The notes: generated by a model from the sequence alone, not told the origin. DNA of 21,823 nucleotides from Campylobacterales bacterium (GCA_012963895.1 DTUW01000102.1:1-21823), one strand, 5' to 3'. Shown: positions 6,814 to 15,477, counted from the stretch's first letter. Numbers and translations are program-made.

Positions 6814-8378
6814 AAATATTACTACTCATTCCACTACTATTCTTGGGTTGTGTAGATAGTGGAGAGGAGGAGAGAGAGCCTCTAACAATCTTTGAAGTAT
6901 CTGAGAAAAATAGTTCTTCCACCGAGTCGGTAGAACCTGTTACAAAAGTTGAGGAAAAGAAAACGGCAGAAGATGCAACGGAGAAAAAGAAAACTCCAAA
7001 ACTAATCCTAAATTCAAGTCCGTTGGTAAAATTGAAAGTGGGAGAGAGTAAAAAAATATCTTTCATTTTGCAGAATTACAATGAAAAAACAGAGTTGGAG
7101 AGTGAAGCACCAGAAAATATATCACTATCTCCTATCTCCTGCTCCGTCTCCTCGATAGTTCCAAATACCAAAATCTGCTCTACCTCTATATCAGCCGAAA
7201 GTGGAGGAGATGGAGATGTTTCTATCTATATCAAAGGGAAACCTAATATCTCTATCTCTATCGCTGTTGCTATCGAAATTGGAGAGGTGGAAACCCCAGA
7301 AAAAGAGGAGAAGCCAAAAATAGAGGTAGTAGAAAAGCCGAAAGAGGAGAAGCTAATCCTAAATTCAAGTCCGTTGGTAAAATTGAAAGTGGGAGAGAGT
7401 AAAAAAATATCTTTCATTTTGCAGAATTACAATGAAAAAACAGAGTTGGAGAGTGAAGCACCAGAAAATATATCACTATCTCCTATCTCCTGCTCCGTCT
7501 CCTCGATAGTTCCAAATACCAAAATCTGCTCTACCTCTATATCAGCCGAAAGTGGAGGAGATGGAGATGTTTCTATCTATGTAAAAGGGAAACCCAATAT
7601 CTCTATCTCTATTGCTGTTGCTGTCGAAATTGGAGAGATGAATACCTCAGAAAAAGAGGAGCAACCAAAGAAAAAGGGTGAATTTAGCTTCTCTTTTGCA
7701 GAGGGACAACAAGATACTATTACTATCAATAGCGGAGAGACTTTCCTAATTACCACAGTAGTAACTGCTCCAAGAGGAGAGGAGAAAATCATTACCTCCA
7801 CCCAAGGAGATGGAGTAAGCCATGTTGTAAAGACATATAAAGATGAGAAATTGAGTAGTGAAGATAGGTATATATTTAGAACAGAGGTAAAGACCTACAA
7901 TTTTGGAGAAGATAGGATAACTCTAAAATTGGCTGATAGCAATCTCTCTCTGGTGCTTACTCTGAAAGTAATATCTTACAAGTGTAAATATGACGAAGAT
8001 GAGTATTTGACTATTACAAGCGGAGAGGTGAGAGATGAGATTATGGTAGGAGCAAAATTGGGATTCAATAGTGTAAAACTGATATATCCAAAATTGAGAA
8101 GCTATTCCAAAATAGAGAACCAAAATTTCACCTATATACTTGATACAGGAACAGGACGGACTGCCCATAGCCATTCAGCTAATGGAGCATTCGCCTTTAT
8201 GAAATTCTCTCTCGATTTGGTAGGAGAGGAATACAAAATCCACTATAAGAGAGATGGTAGCCCGATACTCCACTGCTTAGATGGGGTATTTCCAGAACCT
8301 GACCTAATTACCAATGAAGTAGAACCAGAGGAGAATATCACGGAGGAGGCACCCCCTCCATCTCCACAAAATAATTAG
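6810..8378 (+). CDS. lipoprotein with two near-identical tandem modules
   Basis: A 522-aa protein of unknown function. The N-terminus MKILLLIPLLFLGC is a lipoprotein signal with acylated Cys14, so it is anchored in a membrane on the periplasmic or outer side. An acidic/Thr-rich spacer (15-64) precedes two modules, at about residues 65-167 and 182-284. Each is beta-rich with two Cys (SCSV and ICST), a possible disulphide, and each is followed by a charged E/K-rich linker. A third, divergent beta-sandwich-like stretch runs about 290-390. The C-terminal domain has a Cys pair (YKCKY and LHCLDG) and a Pro/Glu tail. Arrangement and linkers suggest an Ig-like surface stalk. The start overlaps the acetyltransferase stop (ATGA), and birA follows eight bases later. 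No homologue was recognised. Confidence 0.78.
   Translation: MKILLLIPLLFLGCVDSGEEEREPLTIFEVSEKNSSSTESVEPVTKVEEKKTAEDATEKKKTPKLILNSSPLVKLKVGESKKISFILQNYNEKTELESEAPENISLSPISCSVSSIVPNTKICSTSISAESGGDGDVSIYIKGKPNISISIAVAIEIGEVETPEKEEKPKIEVVEKPKEEKLILNSSPLVKLKVGESKKISFILQNYNEKTELESEAPENISLSPISCSVSSIVPNTKICSTSISAESGGDGDVSIYVKGKPNISISIAVAVEIGEMNTSEKEEQPKKKGEFSFSFAEGQQDTITINSGETFLITTVVTAPRGEEKIITSTQGDGVSHVVKTYKDEKLSSEDRYIFRTEVKTYNFGEDRITLKLADSNLSLVLTLKVISYKCKYDEDEYLTITSGEVRDEIMVGAKLGFNSVKLIYPKLRSYSKIENQNFTYILDTGTGRTAHSHSANGAFAFMKFSLDLVGEEYKIHYKRDGSPILHCLDGVFPEPDLITNEVEPEENITEEAPPPSPQNN
7002..7310 (+). repeat. lipoprotein module repeat, copy 1
   Basis: First copy of a 309-base in-frame unit repeated with a 351-base period. 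Bases 7002-7229 are identical to 7353-7580, including all third codon positions. The remainder differs by scattered substitutions. Confidence 0.95.
7353..7661 (+). repeat. lipoprotein module repeat, copy 2
   Basis: Second copy of the unit starting at 7002, offset exactly 351 bases (117 codons). It is perfectly identical for its first 228 bases, which implies a recent duplication or gene conversion. Confidence 0.95.
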
Positions 8379-8386
8379 GAGGTTGT

Positions 8387-9019
8387 ATGAATATTCTTTA
8401 TTTCCCTAAAATTGAATCTACCCAACTCTATCTATCCGGTTTAGTTCGAGATGGAAAATTGAAAGGAGAAATGACGGTATGGACGGAGAACCAAACTGGC
8501 GGGATAGGTAGTCGTGGAAATAGTTGGATAGGAGAGCGGGGCAATCTCTTTTTTTCCACTGCTATTAGAAAATCTTCTCTTCCTTCGGATATACCGCCCC
8601 AATCCTACTCTATCTATTTCTCTATGTTGATGAGGGATATTCTGGTTCGTGAAGTTTCCGATATATTTTTGAAGTGGCCAAATGATTTCTATCTCAATTC
8701 TCAAAAAGTTGGAGGAACTATTACCAACCTCATCGGCGACTATGTAATAGTAGGAATAGGATTGAACACTAGATATAGTAGCAAGTTTGGTAGTTTGGAA
8801 CTCTCCAAATCCAACAGCGACATTATGCATCAGTTTGTGAAATACCTAAGAAATCCACCATCTTGGAATGAGACATTTTCAAAATACCAAGTAGAGTTTG
8901 AAAAAAGTAGAGATTTTGCGGTGAAGACTTCACAAGGAGAGAAGCCCCTAAGATATAGCAAACTTCTAAAAGATGGTTCAATAGAAATAGACGGAGAAGT
9001 TCTATTTAGTAATAGATAA
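8387..9019 (+). CDS. birA: biotin--[acetyl-CoA-carboxylase] ligase (monofunctional)
   Basis: Attaches biotin to the carboxyl-carrier protein of acetyl-CoA carboxylase through biotinyl-AMP, in the cytosol. Motifs: IESTQ at residues 9-13, the biotin/AMP loop GIGSRGNSWIGERGNLFFS (39-57, family GRGRRGRxW), KWPND (96-100) and catalytic-region K107 in SQKVGG, then VIVGIGLNTR. There is no N-terminal winged helix, so it cannot act as the E. coli-type repressor of biotin genes. At 210 aa it matches short class I ligases of this phylum. AGGAGG (8377-8382) overlaps the stop of the lipoprotein gene and sits only four bases before the ATG, so translation is likely coupled. Confidence 0.92.
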   Translation: MNILYFPKIESTQLYLSGLVRDGKLKGEMTVWTENQTGGIGSRGNSWIGERGNLFFSTAIRKSSLPSDIPPQSYSIYFSMLMRDILVREVSDIFLKWPNDFYLNSQKVGGTITNLIGDYVIVGIGLNTRYSSKFGSLELSKSNSDIMHQFVKYLRNPPSWNETFSKYQVEFEKSRDFAVKTSQGEKPLRYSKLLKDGSIEIDGEVLFSNR

Positions 9020-9039
9020 GATAAATAGAACTTCTATAT

Positions 9040-9045
9040 TATAAT
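9040..9045 (+). promoter_or_regulatory. putative -10 box for the RND efflux operon
   Basis: A perfect TATAAT lies in the 73-base gap between birA and the outer-membrane factor gene, about 48 bases before its ATG. No clear -35 is present. No operator-like inverted repeat was noticed. Confidence 0.42.
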
Positions 9046-9092
9046 TTCCAACTCTATCCACAATGTCAGAAAAATAGGGGTAAAGGATATAT

Positions 9093-10466
9093 ATGAAGAG
9101 ATATGGATTTTACTTTTTATGCCTCTGTTCTGCACTCTATGGGAGTTTAACACTTGACCAAGCTGTTGATATAGTGAAAAAGTCCAATTTAGAAATAGAG
9201 GTAGCTAAGCAGAAGATATTATCAGCTTCTCAAAAGGTGAAGGAGGTTTCAGGGAAAAATTTTGGTAGTCTCGAACTTACCCAAACCGTCATGAGAAGCG
9301 ATGATGCGGGGAATGCTTTCGGTTTCAAACTCGCTAGGAGAGAAGCCAGTTTTGCCGATTTCGGTTTTGATGAGTTTCTCGCCCAGATGCCAAATCTGAT
9401 GAGCGGTCAAGACCCAGATGCAGGAGCTAAAACTCTCGCTATCGAACCGGATAAGTTGAACTATCCAGATGCTGAAAACTATTTTCAGACCAAACTAACT
9501 TACAAAATTCCACTATATACAGGGGGGCAACTTTCCAGTTATGAAAAACTTCTAAAAAAGATGGAAGAATTTGCTCAACTTGATGTCAAAAGTGTAATTA
9601 GAGAGAAAGTATTTGAAGTTAAAAAGAGCTTCTACAATATGGCTCTTTTGGAAGCTACTATATCTCACCTCAACACCATATTAGAGAATCTCCAAACTTT
9701 GGAAAATACCGTTAGAAGTATGATGAAAGAGGGATATGCAAAAGAGATAGACCTCTTAGAAGTTCAAGCTAAAAAAAGTGGTGTCGAGAGAATGATAAAT
9801 CAGATGAAGGCTCGTAAAGAACTTCTATATCACTATCTCTCATTCCTACTCAACCAAGAGGTTACAGATATTGAAATAGTCTCAGAAGATGCAGAGATGC
9901 CTAATGTTAGTGTCGATGAGGTTGTCAGTGGTAATTTAGATATTCAAAAAGCCTATTTAGGTAGAGATATGAGTAGGGACATGGTTGATGTAGAGAAATC
10001 CAAATATTTTCCAATGGTTGGAGCATTCGCAGAAATTCAGACGACTGATGATACCTTCTTAGGAGATGCTGATGACCATAAATCTTGGACTATTGGGGCT
10101 AGGCTTACATGGAATATCTTCAATGGACTTACCGATAAGGCATCAGTGGAACGGGCAAAGGTTGAGGCTCTCCAAAGAGCTACCCAAACAGAGTTAGCTA
10201 AGAAGGGGATAATTCTGAAATATAAGAAGATAACCACAGAGATTGCAAATTACAACGACGAAATAGCAAGACTTGAAAAGGAGTTCCAACTGGCAGATAG
10301 GATATACCAAAACTATCGAGAATATTACAGAGAGAATTTGAAATCTATGAATGATGTCATTATCAAACAGTCTCAACAGATTGAGAAAAAATTACAGCTT
10401 CTACAACTCAAAAATAAGAGAAATGAAGCTATTTTAGAACTTGAAAAACTTTATAAAGGAGAGTAA
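9093..10466 (+). CDS. TolC-family outer-membrane efflux channel
   Basis: A 457-aa outer-membrane factor of a tripartite efflux or type I export system. An N-terminal signal peptide (MKRYGFYFLCLCSALYGS) precedes LTLDQAVDIVKKSNLEIEVAK, the usual opening helix of the mature protein. Two pseudo-repeats of long amphipathic helices follow (about residues 25-235 and 260-455). The first ends in the beta-strand segment LTYKIPLYTGGQLSSYEK. The second contains WTIGARLTWNIFNGLTDKASVERAK, the conserved G-x-x-L-x-W-x-x-F-x-G motif. AAAGGA lies five bases before the ATG. It is the first gene of a four-gene run with the adaptor and two pump halves, all on the same strand and nearly abutting. Confidence 0.92.
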   Translation: MKRYGFYFLCLCSALYGSLTLDQAVDIVKKSNLEIEVAKQKILSASQKVKEVSGKNFGSLELTQTVMRSDDAGNAFGFKLARREASFADFGFDEFLAQMPNLMSGQDPDAGAKTLAIEPDKLNYPDAENYFQTKLTYKIPLYTGGQLSSYEKLLKKMEEFAQLDVKSVIREKVFEVKKSFYNMALLEATISHLNTILENLQTLENTVRSMMKEGYAKEIDLLEVQAKKSGVERMINQMKARKELLYHYLSFLLNQEVTDIEIVSEDAEMPNVSVDEVVSGNLDIQKAYLGRDMSRDMVDVEKSKYFPMVGAFAEIQTTDDTFLGDADDHKSWTIGARLTWNIFNGLTDKASVERAKVEALQRATQTELAKKGIILKYKKITTEIANYNDEIARLEKEFQLADRIYQNYREYYRENLKSMNDVIIKQSQQIEKKLQLLQLKNKRNEAILELEKLYKGE

Positions 10467-11261
10467 ATGAAAAAGTTTTTTGCTATCTGGTTCCTAGCTT
10501 TTAGTTGGCTTTCAGCCGGTCTAACTATTTCTGGAACGGTCATATCTGACAATGAGAAGGTAATTACAAGTAGATACATGGGATTTGTTACAGAGGTGAA
10601 TGCTTTCGAGGGGGACTATGTCAAAAAGGGACAGCTCCTCTACTCTATCGACTCCAAAGAGATAGATTCAGCAATGCAAAGAGTGCAATTGGGAATCTCA
10701 CAAGCTCAGCTATCTTTACAGATGAACCAGAATCAATTGAACAACCTTAGACTAAATCTAGCTCGACATAAAAGGCTATTTAAGAAAAATATGGTTTCAA
10801 AGTATGAGGTTGAGATGTTGGAACTAGCTACTAAGAACATGCAGGATATGGTAGAGATTAGTAAAAAGCAGGTTGAACAGGCTAACCAACAGTTAGAGGA
10901 ATTGAAAAACCAATACAAATATCTACATGTAAAAGCTCCTAATGATGGGGTAGTAATTAGAAAAAGTATCAATGCTGGTGAATTGGCTCTTCCGGGAATG
11001 CCTGCATTCGTAATTTCTGATTTGAATCATTTGAGGGTTATTGCTGAAATAAATGAAAACGATTTAAAAATGGTGAAAATTGGAAAAGAGGTAATAGTAG
11101 AAGTTCCATCAATGGAATTTATTGGAAAAGGTAAAGTTATCTCCATAGTTCCAAACTCCAATCCTATGACCCACACTTTTAAAATAAAAGTGAAGTGCGA
11201 CAAGATGACAGCAGATTCTGGAATATTCCCGGGTATGTATGCCACTATCACAATCGAATAG
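10467..11261 (+). CDS. RND efflux periplasmic adaptor (HlyD/MFP family)
   Basis: A membrane-fusion protein that joins the inner-membrane pump to the TolC-like channel. It has a signal peptide (MKKFFAIWFLAFSWLSA), a biotinyl-lipoyl half-motif (GFVTEVNAFEGDYVKKGQLLYSID, about 38-62), an alpha-helical hairpin (about 65-150), the second lipoyl half (LHVKAPNDGVVIRKSINAGELALPG), then a beta-barrel part with LRVIAEINENDLKMVKIGKEV. At 264 aa it is shorter than AcrA-type adaptors (about 370-400) because the hairpin is short and the membrane-proximal domain is largely missing. No lipobox is present. The ATG follows the upstream stop directly, and AAAGGAG sits within the upstream coding end. Confidence 0.9.
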   Translation: MKKFFAIWFLAFSWLSAGLTISGTVISDNEKVITSRYMGFVTEVNAFEGDYVKKGQLLYSIDSKEIDSAMQRVQLGISQAQLSLQMNQNQLNNLRLNLARHKRLFKKNMVSKYEVEMLELATKNMQDMVEISKKQVEQANQQLEELKNQYKYLHVKAPNDGVVIRKSINAGELALPGMPAFVISDLNHLRVIAEINENDLKMVKIGKEVIVEVPSMEFIGKGKVISIVPNSNPMTHTFKIKVKCDKMTADSGIFPGMYATITIE

Positions 11262-11269
11262 GATAGAAG

Positions 11270-12844
11270 ATGGTTAGCTATCAACCAAAAGATTATGCGG
11301 GGAAACTTGCTAAATATTTTCTCCATAGCCCTATTACGATGGTTCTACTAATGTTCCTATTGGGATTGGGGTATATATCGCTTATGGTTATGCCTCGTGA
11401 AGAGAATCCCCAAATGGTAGTAAGTGGTTCAACTATCATTATCGCCCTACCGGGTGCCACTGCAAGAGAGGTAGAGAATGTAATTATCAAACCTCTTGAA
11501 AGAAAACTCAAAGAGATAAAAGGAGTTGAACATATCTACGGAATGGCGATGGATAGTGTAGCTGTTATCACAGCTGCCTTCTATATTGGAGAGAAAAAGG
11601 AGGATTCGAACCTCAAAATCTACGATAAGATAATGCAGAATATGGATATGTTTCCAAAAGGGATACAGCAACCGATAATAAAACCTCTCGATATAGATGT
11701 AGATATTCCTATTGTCTCGGTGGCTTTCTACTCCAAAGATGGCTCTTTATCAGAAACTGAACTATATGATAAAGTCCGAGAGATTCAACACCATATCAAC
11801 GGCTTACCAAATGTAGCAGTTACAGATATCAAAGGAGGAGCTCACCACCAATTTAATGTATTGGTCGATTTGAATAAGTTGGCGGGATACAATCTCTCAA
11901 TGGGGCAGATAATGAAAGCTGTCCAAGCTATCGCCTATAATGTTCCAGACTTCAAAACTCGAACTAAGAATAATGAGATTGTAATGACAGGGGTGAAGTT
12001 CGCTATTGAAGATGCCGACGACATTGGAAATATTATCGTTGCTCAATATATGGGTTCTCCTATCTATTTGAGAAATATAGCTAAGGTGGAAGAGGGAAAA
12101 GATATTCAGAACTTCAAATCAGCATTAGTTACATACAAAGATGAGAATGGAAAATTTACCCCTCTCCAAAATCAGGTAACCCTAACAATCTCGAAACTTC
12201 AAGGGGCAAATGCAGTTGTTATTGCCGATGCGGTAAAAGAGGAGTTGGAAAAATACAAAGATGAGTTTGCAAAAGATGGAATAGGGTATATCATTACCCG
12301 AAACGATGGAGAGAGAGCAAACGAGGCGGTAAATGAGTTGGTATTCCACCTCATCATCTCGATAGTAATTATCGCAATTCTATTGATATTTATCTTAGGT
12401 TGGCGAGAAAGTATGATAGTTACTATTACAGTTCCAGCAATCTTAGCAATTACCCTATTTGTGGCATACATTACAGGGCAGACTATCAATAGGATTACAC
12501 TATTTGCCTTCTTGCTAAGTTTGGGGCTTTTGGTAGATGCAGCAATTATTGTTATTGAAAATATCCATAGACACCTCCATTCAGATGATGTAGCTCACAA
12601 TAGTATAGATGATTTGATGGTGGAGGCTACCGATGAGATAGGACCTCCAACCAATATCGCTACCTTAGCAATTATTCTCACAATGGTTCCAATGGCATTC
12701 GTTGGTCAGATGATGGGGCAGTTTATGAGACCTATTCCGGCTAATGTTCCTGTATCACTAATAGCCTCTCTATTTGTAGCCTATATATTTACCCCATATT
12801 TGGCTTTAAGATGGTTGAAACATAAGGAGCAACACCATGTTTAA
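11270..12844 (+). CDS. RND efflux pump, N-terminal half (TM1-6)
   Basis: The first half of an AcrB/HAE-type proton-driven RND permease, 524 aa instead of the usual 1000-1080. TM1 (about 22-41) is followed by porter subdomains containing GATAREVENVIIKPLERKLKEIKGVEHIYG, then TM2-TM4 and TM5-TM6 (about 355-515). TM4 has GLLVDAAIIVIENI: the first proton-relay Asp (AcrB D407 position, here about residue 422) is kept, but the second (D408) is Ala. It ends just after TM6 (TPYLALRWLKHKEQHHV), in the cytoplasmic loop where full-length RND proteins link their two repeats. The stop overlaps the start of the second half by eight bases. It must pair with the product of the next gene to make a pump. Confidence 0.9.
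   Translation: MVSYQPKDYAGKLAKYFLHSPITMVLLMFLLGLGYISLMVMPREENPQMVVSGSTIIIALPGATAREVENVIIKPLERKLKEIKGVEHIYGMAMDSVAVITAAFYIGEKKEDSNLKIYDKIMQNMDMFPKGIQQPIIKPLDIDVDIPIVSVAFYSKDGSLSETELYDKVREIQHHINGLPNVAVTDIKGGAHHQFNVLVDLNKLAGYNLSMGQIMKAVQAIAYNVPDFKTRTKNNEIVMTGVKFAIEDADDIGNIIVAQYMGSPIYLRNIAKVEEGKDIQNFKSALVTYKDENGKFTPLQNQVTLTISKLQGANAVVIADAVKEELEKYKDEFAKDGIGYIITRNDGERANEAVNELVFHLIISIVIIAILLIFILGWRESMIVTITVPAILAITLFVAYITGQTINRITLFAFLLSLGLLVDAAIIVIENIHRHLHSDDVAHNSIDDLMVEATDEIGPPTNIATLAIILTMVPMAFVGQMMGQFMRPIPANVPVSLIASLFVAYIFTPYLALRWLKHKEQHHV
12825..12829 (+). promoter_or_regulatory. ribosome binding site of the C-terminal RND half
   Basis: AGGAG lies seven bases before the ATG at 12837, inside the coding end of the N-terminal half. 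Its quality and spacing support true independent initiation of the second half rather than an accidental frameshift. Confidence 0.65.
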
Positions 12845-14555
12845 ATTGATGGAGGAGATGATATATAGGGGACTTCATAGCCCCCTCCAAAAGTGGATAA
12901 TTCTTGGTGGAACTGTTCTCGCCTTTATCGGTTCTATAATGATGATACCAACCGAGCTTGTATTGGCAAAGATGCTACCTGGGAAAAACAACAATACTTT
13001 TACAATATATATAGACATGGCAGCCGGTAGCTCTATCTACCAGACTCGGGAAGTGGCTGAATGTGTAGTAGATGGGTTGAGAGATGAGAAAGAGATAACA
13101 GATATGGAGGTGTTCCTAGGAATGGGTTCTCCTCTCGACTTTGCAGGACTTATAAAGGGTTCTAATTTCAAAAATGGTGAGAATGTGGCTGAAATAGTTG
13201 TAAATCTTATAAACAAACACCACCGAGAAGAGCCTTCCTATTTGATGGTTCAAAGACTCCGCCCAGAAATCCAAAAGAAGTGTGAGCCTCTATATCCAAA
13301 TACATCTATAAAATTTGTTGAACCACCAGCAGGACCTCCAACCTTAGCTGCGGTAGTTGCAGAAATATATGGACCAACAGCCGAAGGAATTCGCAAACTT
13401 GCTGAAAGAGTAAAAGAGGTATTTACCCATACAGATGGACTTGTAGATATAGATATTATGCAAGATGAGATATACGACAAAATAGAGGTAGAGGTAGATA
13501 CTGTAAAGATAGCCCGTTCTGGTCTAACTGTGAAACAGGTGAATGATATTCTATATCTCGCCTTTGAAGGTATGTCGATAGCAGTAAAAAATTCGGAACT
13601 GTATGACCACCAGATACCTATTTTTCTAACTCTACAACCGAGAGATAAGCTATTTAGAAGTAAAGATATTTGGGATATTAAGATGAGGTTGTCAGCAGTT
13701 AGACTTATGAACCAAAAAGGTATGTTAGTTCCTCTAATGGAAGTTGTGAAAATTAAACCTGTAAAATCCAATCCAATGATTTTGTCAAAAGATTTAAAAG
13801 AGATGACTAATGTAGTGGCTGAAACCGATATGGTCTCACAAGTCTATCCATTGCTCGATGCTCGAAAAGAGATAATGGAGACCTTTACAGATGAATATGA
13901 GGTAACCCCTGTCGGATTGTTCAACTTGGAATTGAAGGATAAGAAGACGGGCGAGATATACCAATTAGTATGGGACGGAGAGATGAAGGTAACCATCGAT
14001 ACATTCCGAGACCTTGGAGGAGCTTTCATCGCCGCTCTAATTTTGATATTCTTCTTGATGGTTGTCTATTATGAAAGTTTTGTATTAAGCACCATCGTTC
14101 TAATTGGTAGTTTCCTATCTATTATCGGGGTCATTGTTGGACACTGGATTATGGACCTCTTTACCCCTGATACCTTCTTCTTAACGGCTACATCTCTGAT
14201 AGGATATATATCCCTCATCGGTATCAGTTCTAGAAACTCTCTACTACTCCTCGACTTTACAAAAGCCCTTATTATTGAGAGAGGATTGGAGAAAAAACGG
14301 GCTATCGCTTATGCTACTGCTACTCGTGCAAAACCTATTTTCCTAACTGCTACCGCTATTATGTTAGCTTCAACCCTTTTAGCCTCTGATGCAGTCTTTG
14401 GAGGGTTGGGAGTATCTCTAATTTTTGGAACAATTTCAGCCGTAATTGCCTCTATTATGGTTGTCCCTGTTCTAATAGACAACACCAATTTAGATAAACA
14501 TTTCCACTTAGATAGATACAAAATCAAACGACATACAAATTTAGGTATGGCTTAG
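12837..14555 (+). CDS. RND efflux pump, C-terminal half (TM7-12)
   Basis: The second half of the RND permease (572 aa). TM7 (about 17-37) is followed by the second porter/docking region (LPGKNNNTFTIYIDMAAGSSIYQT, then FVEPPAGPPTLAAVVAEIYG), then TM8-TM12 (about 395-555). TM10 contains GISSRNSLLLLDFTKA, in which AcrB Lys940 is replaced by Arg466 while the next Asn is kept; many non-AcrB RND pumps have this R-N pair. The ATG overlaps the end of the N-terminal half (ATGTTTAA) and has AGGAG at proper spacing. Together the halves give 1096 aa with a normal domain order. The substrate cannot be told; drug, detergent or lipid-like compounds are typical. Confidence 0.9.
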   Translation: MFKLMEEMIYRGLHSPLQKWIILGGTVLAFIGSIMMIPTELVLAKMLPGKNNNTFTIYIDMAAGSSIYQTREVAECVVDGLRDEKEITDMEVFLGMGSPLDFAGLIKGSNFKNGENVAEIVVNLINKHHREEPSYLMVQRLRPEIQKKCEPLYPNTSIKFVEPPAGPPTLAAVVAEIYGPTAEGIRKLAERVKEVFTHTDGLVDIDIMQDEIYDKIEVEVDTVKIARSGLTVKQVNDILYLAFEGMSIAVKNSELYDHQIPIFLTLQPRDKLFRSKDIWDIKMRLSAVRLMNQKGMLVPLMEVVKIKPVKSNPMILSKDLKEMTNVVAETDMVSQVYPLLDARKEIMETFTDEYEVTPVGLFNLELKDKKTGEIYQLVWDGEMKVTIDTFRDLGGAFIAALILIFFLMVVYYESFVLSTIVLIGSFLSIIGVIVGHWIMDLFTPDTFFLTATSLIGYISLIGISSRNSLLLLDFTKALIIERGLEKKRAIAYATATRAKPIFLTATAIMLASTLLASDAVFGGLGVSLIFGTISAVIASIMVVPVLIDNTNLDKHFHLDRYKIKRHTNLGMA

Positions 14556-14612
14556 ATATACTTCTCTCCTCCCCCCCTTACGGGGAACTATCTCCTTTTA
14601 AAGGACACACCT

Positions 14613-15476
14613 ATGAAAATTTACTACTATGCCCATACTGGACATAGGTTCGGCTTAGATAGGTTTCGAACTGCGGTATCTGTAATAAAGTCTTTACCCG
14701 ACCTCGATATTACACTACTGACTAGCGATTATCGAATTGCGAGTTATGCAAATCATTTTGGTATTCGTAATAGTGTGGGAATTGATGTCCTCCGAAACAT
14801 TCCAAATATCGCAGAACATGGAGATATTCTATTTTACGATTCCGACGAACATACAGGACAACAGCTATTGGACATGATAGATTTCTTTTCGAAATTTGTC
14901 CGGATATCTCTTGATGAAAACGACTTTCCACGAAAAGGGGAATTTGTGATAAATCCCTATTTAGAAGATAGTGAAAATAGTTTTGGCTATCTACCAGTAG
15001 AAACCTCCTATTTTGGTAAATTCGAGAAGAAGATTGATACCCTTCTATTTTTTGGAGATGACGATTACGATAGAGACCTAATTCACTATCTTCGAAAATT
15101 TCAAAAAATCCGACCAGATTTACTTTTGGGCTTCTATTACTTTTTAGGGTATGAAGAGGGGCTAAAAGAGTTCGCTAATAGAATGTTTGAGAATGAGGAG
15201 TATGAATCGGTTGTCAAAAGTTCCAGAAATATTATCACCTCATCATACCAAACTGCCCTCCAATCTCTGGTATCTGGTGGAAAACCTATCTATATCGAGA
15301 GAACAGATAGAGATAGTCGCCCAAATAGATTACTAAGTAGTCTCGGTATTCCTGTATTAGATGAGTGGAACGAAGATAAAATATTGAAAAAGTTGAATTC
15401 ACCTATTGAATATAGAGACTACGAAAATAGAAATAGAAAGTTGGCAAAAGCCCTTTTAGAGTTCTTAGGGGTCTAA
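14613..15476 (+). CDS. hypothetical protein, PseG/GT-B-like nucleotide-sugar enzyme fold
   Basis: A 287-aa soluble protein that I do not recognise with certainty. The N-terminus MKIYYYAHTGHRFGLDRFRT resembles the G-x-G-H-x-x-R opening of PseG/SpsG and MurG-type GT-B proteins. ILFYDSDEHTG and FVRISLDENDF follow. A central LLFFGDDDYDRDLIHYLRKF resembles the start of the second Rossmann domain. Near the C-terminus IITSSYQTALQSLVSGGKPIYIER matches the S-s-x-x-x-x-E-A/L region that binds UDP-sugar in such proteins. A role in glycan or nonulosonic acid metabolism, perhaps flagellar glycosylation, is inference only. AAAGGA lies seven bases before the ATG. rseP begins two bases after its stop, so the two are probably co-transcribed. 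Confidence 0.5.
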   Translation: MKIYYYAHTGHRFGLDRFRTAVSVIKSLPDLDITLLTSDYRIASYANHFGIRNSVGIDVLRNIPNIAEHGDILFYDSDEHTGQQLLDMIDFFSKFVRISLDENDFPRKGEFVINPYLEDSENSFGYLPVETSYFGKFEKKIDTLLFFGDDDYDRDLIHYLRKFQKIRPDLLLGFYYFLGYEEGLKEFANRMFENEEYESVVKSSRNIITSSYQTALQSLVSGGKPIYIERTDRDSRPNRLLSSLGIPVLDEWNEDKILKKLNSPIEYRDYENRNRKLAKALLEFLGV

Positions 15477-15477
15477 G

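Noticed and set aside
7002..7661. The tandem repeat as a CRISPR or mobile element
   Set aside because: It is an in-frame protein module of 103 codons with no short direct repeats with spacers, no transposase and no terminal inverted repeats.
13250..13771. A 173-codon minus-strand open frame inside the RND pump gene
   Set aside because: The plus strand here is clearly an RND porter domain. The antisense product has no family features and no RBS.
14571..14600. CCCC-TTAC-GGGG hairpin after the RND operon as a terminator
   Set aside because: Only a 4-bp stem, with no clear T-run directly after it; too weak to call.
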